Part shown: positions 63,657-64,000 of the stretch, piece after piece
Numbering within the stretch: the stretch's first letter is position 1
Layout of the letters: each line of letters starts with the position of its first letter
Origin: Bacillus taeanensis
Lineage (GTDB): Bacteria > Bacillota > Bacilli > Bacillales > UBA6769
Direction: 5' to 3'
NCBI RefSeq assembly: GCF_003318295.1
Contig: NZ_QOCW01000026.1
Span: 1-64,000, forward strand
Length of the DNA: 64,000 nucleotides
Program-made: the position numbers and the translations under genes
The notes under the pieces: model-generated
What the model was told of the DNA's origin: nothing
The model's database searches: none
The model's input: the letters and a program-made list of their open reading frames with translations, nothing else

Positions 63657-64000
63657 ATGAGTAAAAAAATCATTAACTGGGGCATCTTAAGTTCCGCCAA
63701 AATTGCACAGAAAGCATTTATTCCAGCAATTCATTCTGTAAAAAATGCGAGATTAGTAGGAATCGCAAGCGGCAGCGGAAGTGCCAAAGAAGTAGCGGAA
63801 GAGTTTGATATTCCAACTGTTTATGAAAGTTATGAGGAGATGCTTCAAGATCAAACGATTGATGCGGTATATATTCCGCTTCCTAATGCTCTTCATGCTG
63901 AGTGGGTAATAAAAGCAGCAGAAGCGAAAAAGCATGTTCTTTGTGAAAAGCCGGCCGCGTTAACAAAAGAAGAAACAGTTAACATGATTGAAGTTTGTAA
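63657..64000 (+). CDS. Gfo/Idh/MocA-family oxidoreductase (partial)
   Basis: The first 114 residues of an NAD(P)-dependent dehydrogenase, cut by the window edge. WGILSSAKIAQKAFIPAI is the nucleotide-binding start; AVYIPLPNALHAEWVIKAAE and HVLCEKPAALTKEE (with the catalytic Lys of EKP) are diagnostic. Sugar or inositol derivatives are typical substrates. AGGGGAGA precedes ATG 63657. Confidence 0.92.
   Translation, partial: MSKKIINWGILSSAKIAQKAFIPAIHSVKNARLVGIASGSGSAKEVAEEFDIPTVYESYEEMLQDQTIDAVYIPLPNALHAEWVIKAAEAKKHVLCEKPAALTKEETVNMIEVC

Noticed and set aside
1..64000. tRNA, rRNA or CRISPR content
   Set aside because: No cloverleaf with a CCA-type end, no rRNA signature and no regularly spaced short direct repeats were found by eye.

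Overview
The window reads as chromosomal DNA of a low-GC, spore-forming Bacillaceae species. The evidence is AT-rich sequence, strong AGGAGG-type ribosome binding sites, a glycyl T-box leader, AbrB-, Sda-, YfhD- and IDEAL-like small proteins, and gene neighbourhoods that match Bacillus subtilis blocks (yngJ-yngH-yngHB-yngG-yngF-yngE, citR/citA, yfiY/yfiZ-yfhA, pncB-nadE). No rRNA, tRNA or CRISPR array was seen. The species cannot be named from the sequence alone.

Layout. 0-8 kb: the 3' end of an IS3-family element, a secreted S1 protease, a CHRD protein, alanine racemase, an amine-oxidase-like flavoprotein, asparagine synthetase and a C39-like peptidase. 8.3-16.5 kb: an isovalerate/leucine catabolic operon (acyl-CoA dehydrogenase, biotin-dependent carboxylase with a free-standing biotinyl domain, HMG-CoA lyase, enoyl-CoA hydratase, carboxyltransferase) running into etfB-etfA, which would take the electrons from the dehydrogenase. 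16.5-25.2 kb: cobT, a secreted protein of unknown role, a MurF-like ligase, a double P-loop ATPase, uppP, a DedA protein and a frameshifted Ktr/Trk potassium transporter. 25.2-30.5 kb: a T-box-controlled glyS, nrnB and an AIM24-like gene, with two copies of a large hairpin repeat; one copy lies inside the glyS leader. 30.5-34.3 kb: a decaying surface-polysaccharide locus in which three of four forward-strand genes are broken. 34.5-43.8 kb: citR/citA, folD with a PurR-like operator, map, and the NAD salvage pair pncB-nadE. 44-50 kb: a CitA/DcuS-type two-component system facing a tctCBA tricarboxylate transporter with a probable CcpA site, plus a 45-residue Sda-like gene. 50.6-55.4 kb: a siderophore uptake system behind divergent promoters overlapped by Fur-box-like sequences, ending in an FhuF-like iron-sulfur reductase. 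55.4-60 kb: a DUF3231 protein, then an unidentified pair (ATP-grasp enzyme plus a 654-residue protein with a papain-like Cys/His/Asn order). This pair is preceded by a structured RNA candidate ending in an intrinsic terminator. 60-64 kb: small membrane and surface proteins, EcsC and DUF502 proteins, an AbrB-type regulator with a CxxC pair, and the start of a Gfo/Idh/MocA oxidoreductase.

The least explained part is 56.1-59.7 kb: the orphan leader RNA and the ATP-grasp/papain-like pair. A second unusual point is that three genes (the HMG-CoA lyase, the enoyl-CoA hydratase and map) appear to need ATC or ATT as start codon. A third is the cluster of disabling lesions in the polysaccharide locus, with another in ktrB. 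Either the strain is shedding these functions or the assembly carries small errors; read-level checks would separate the two.
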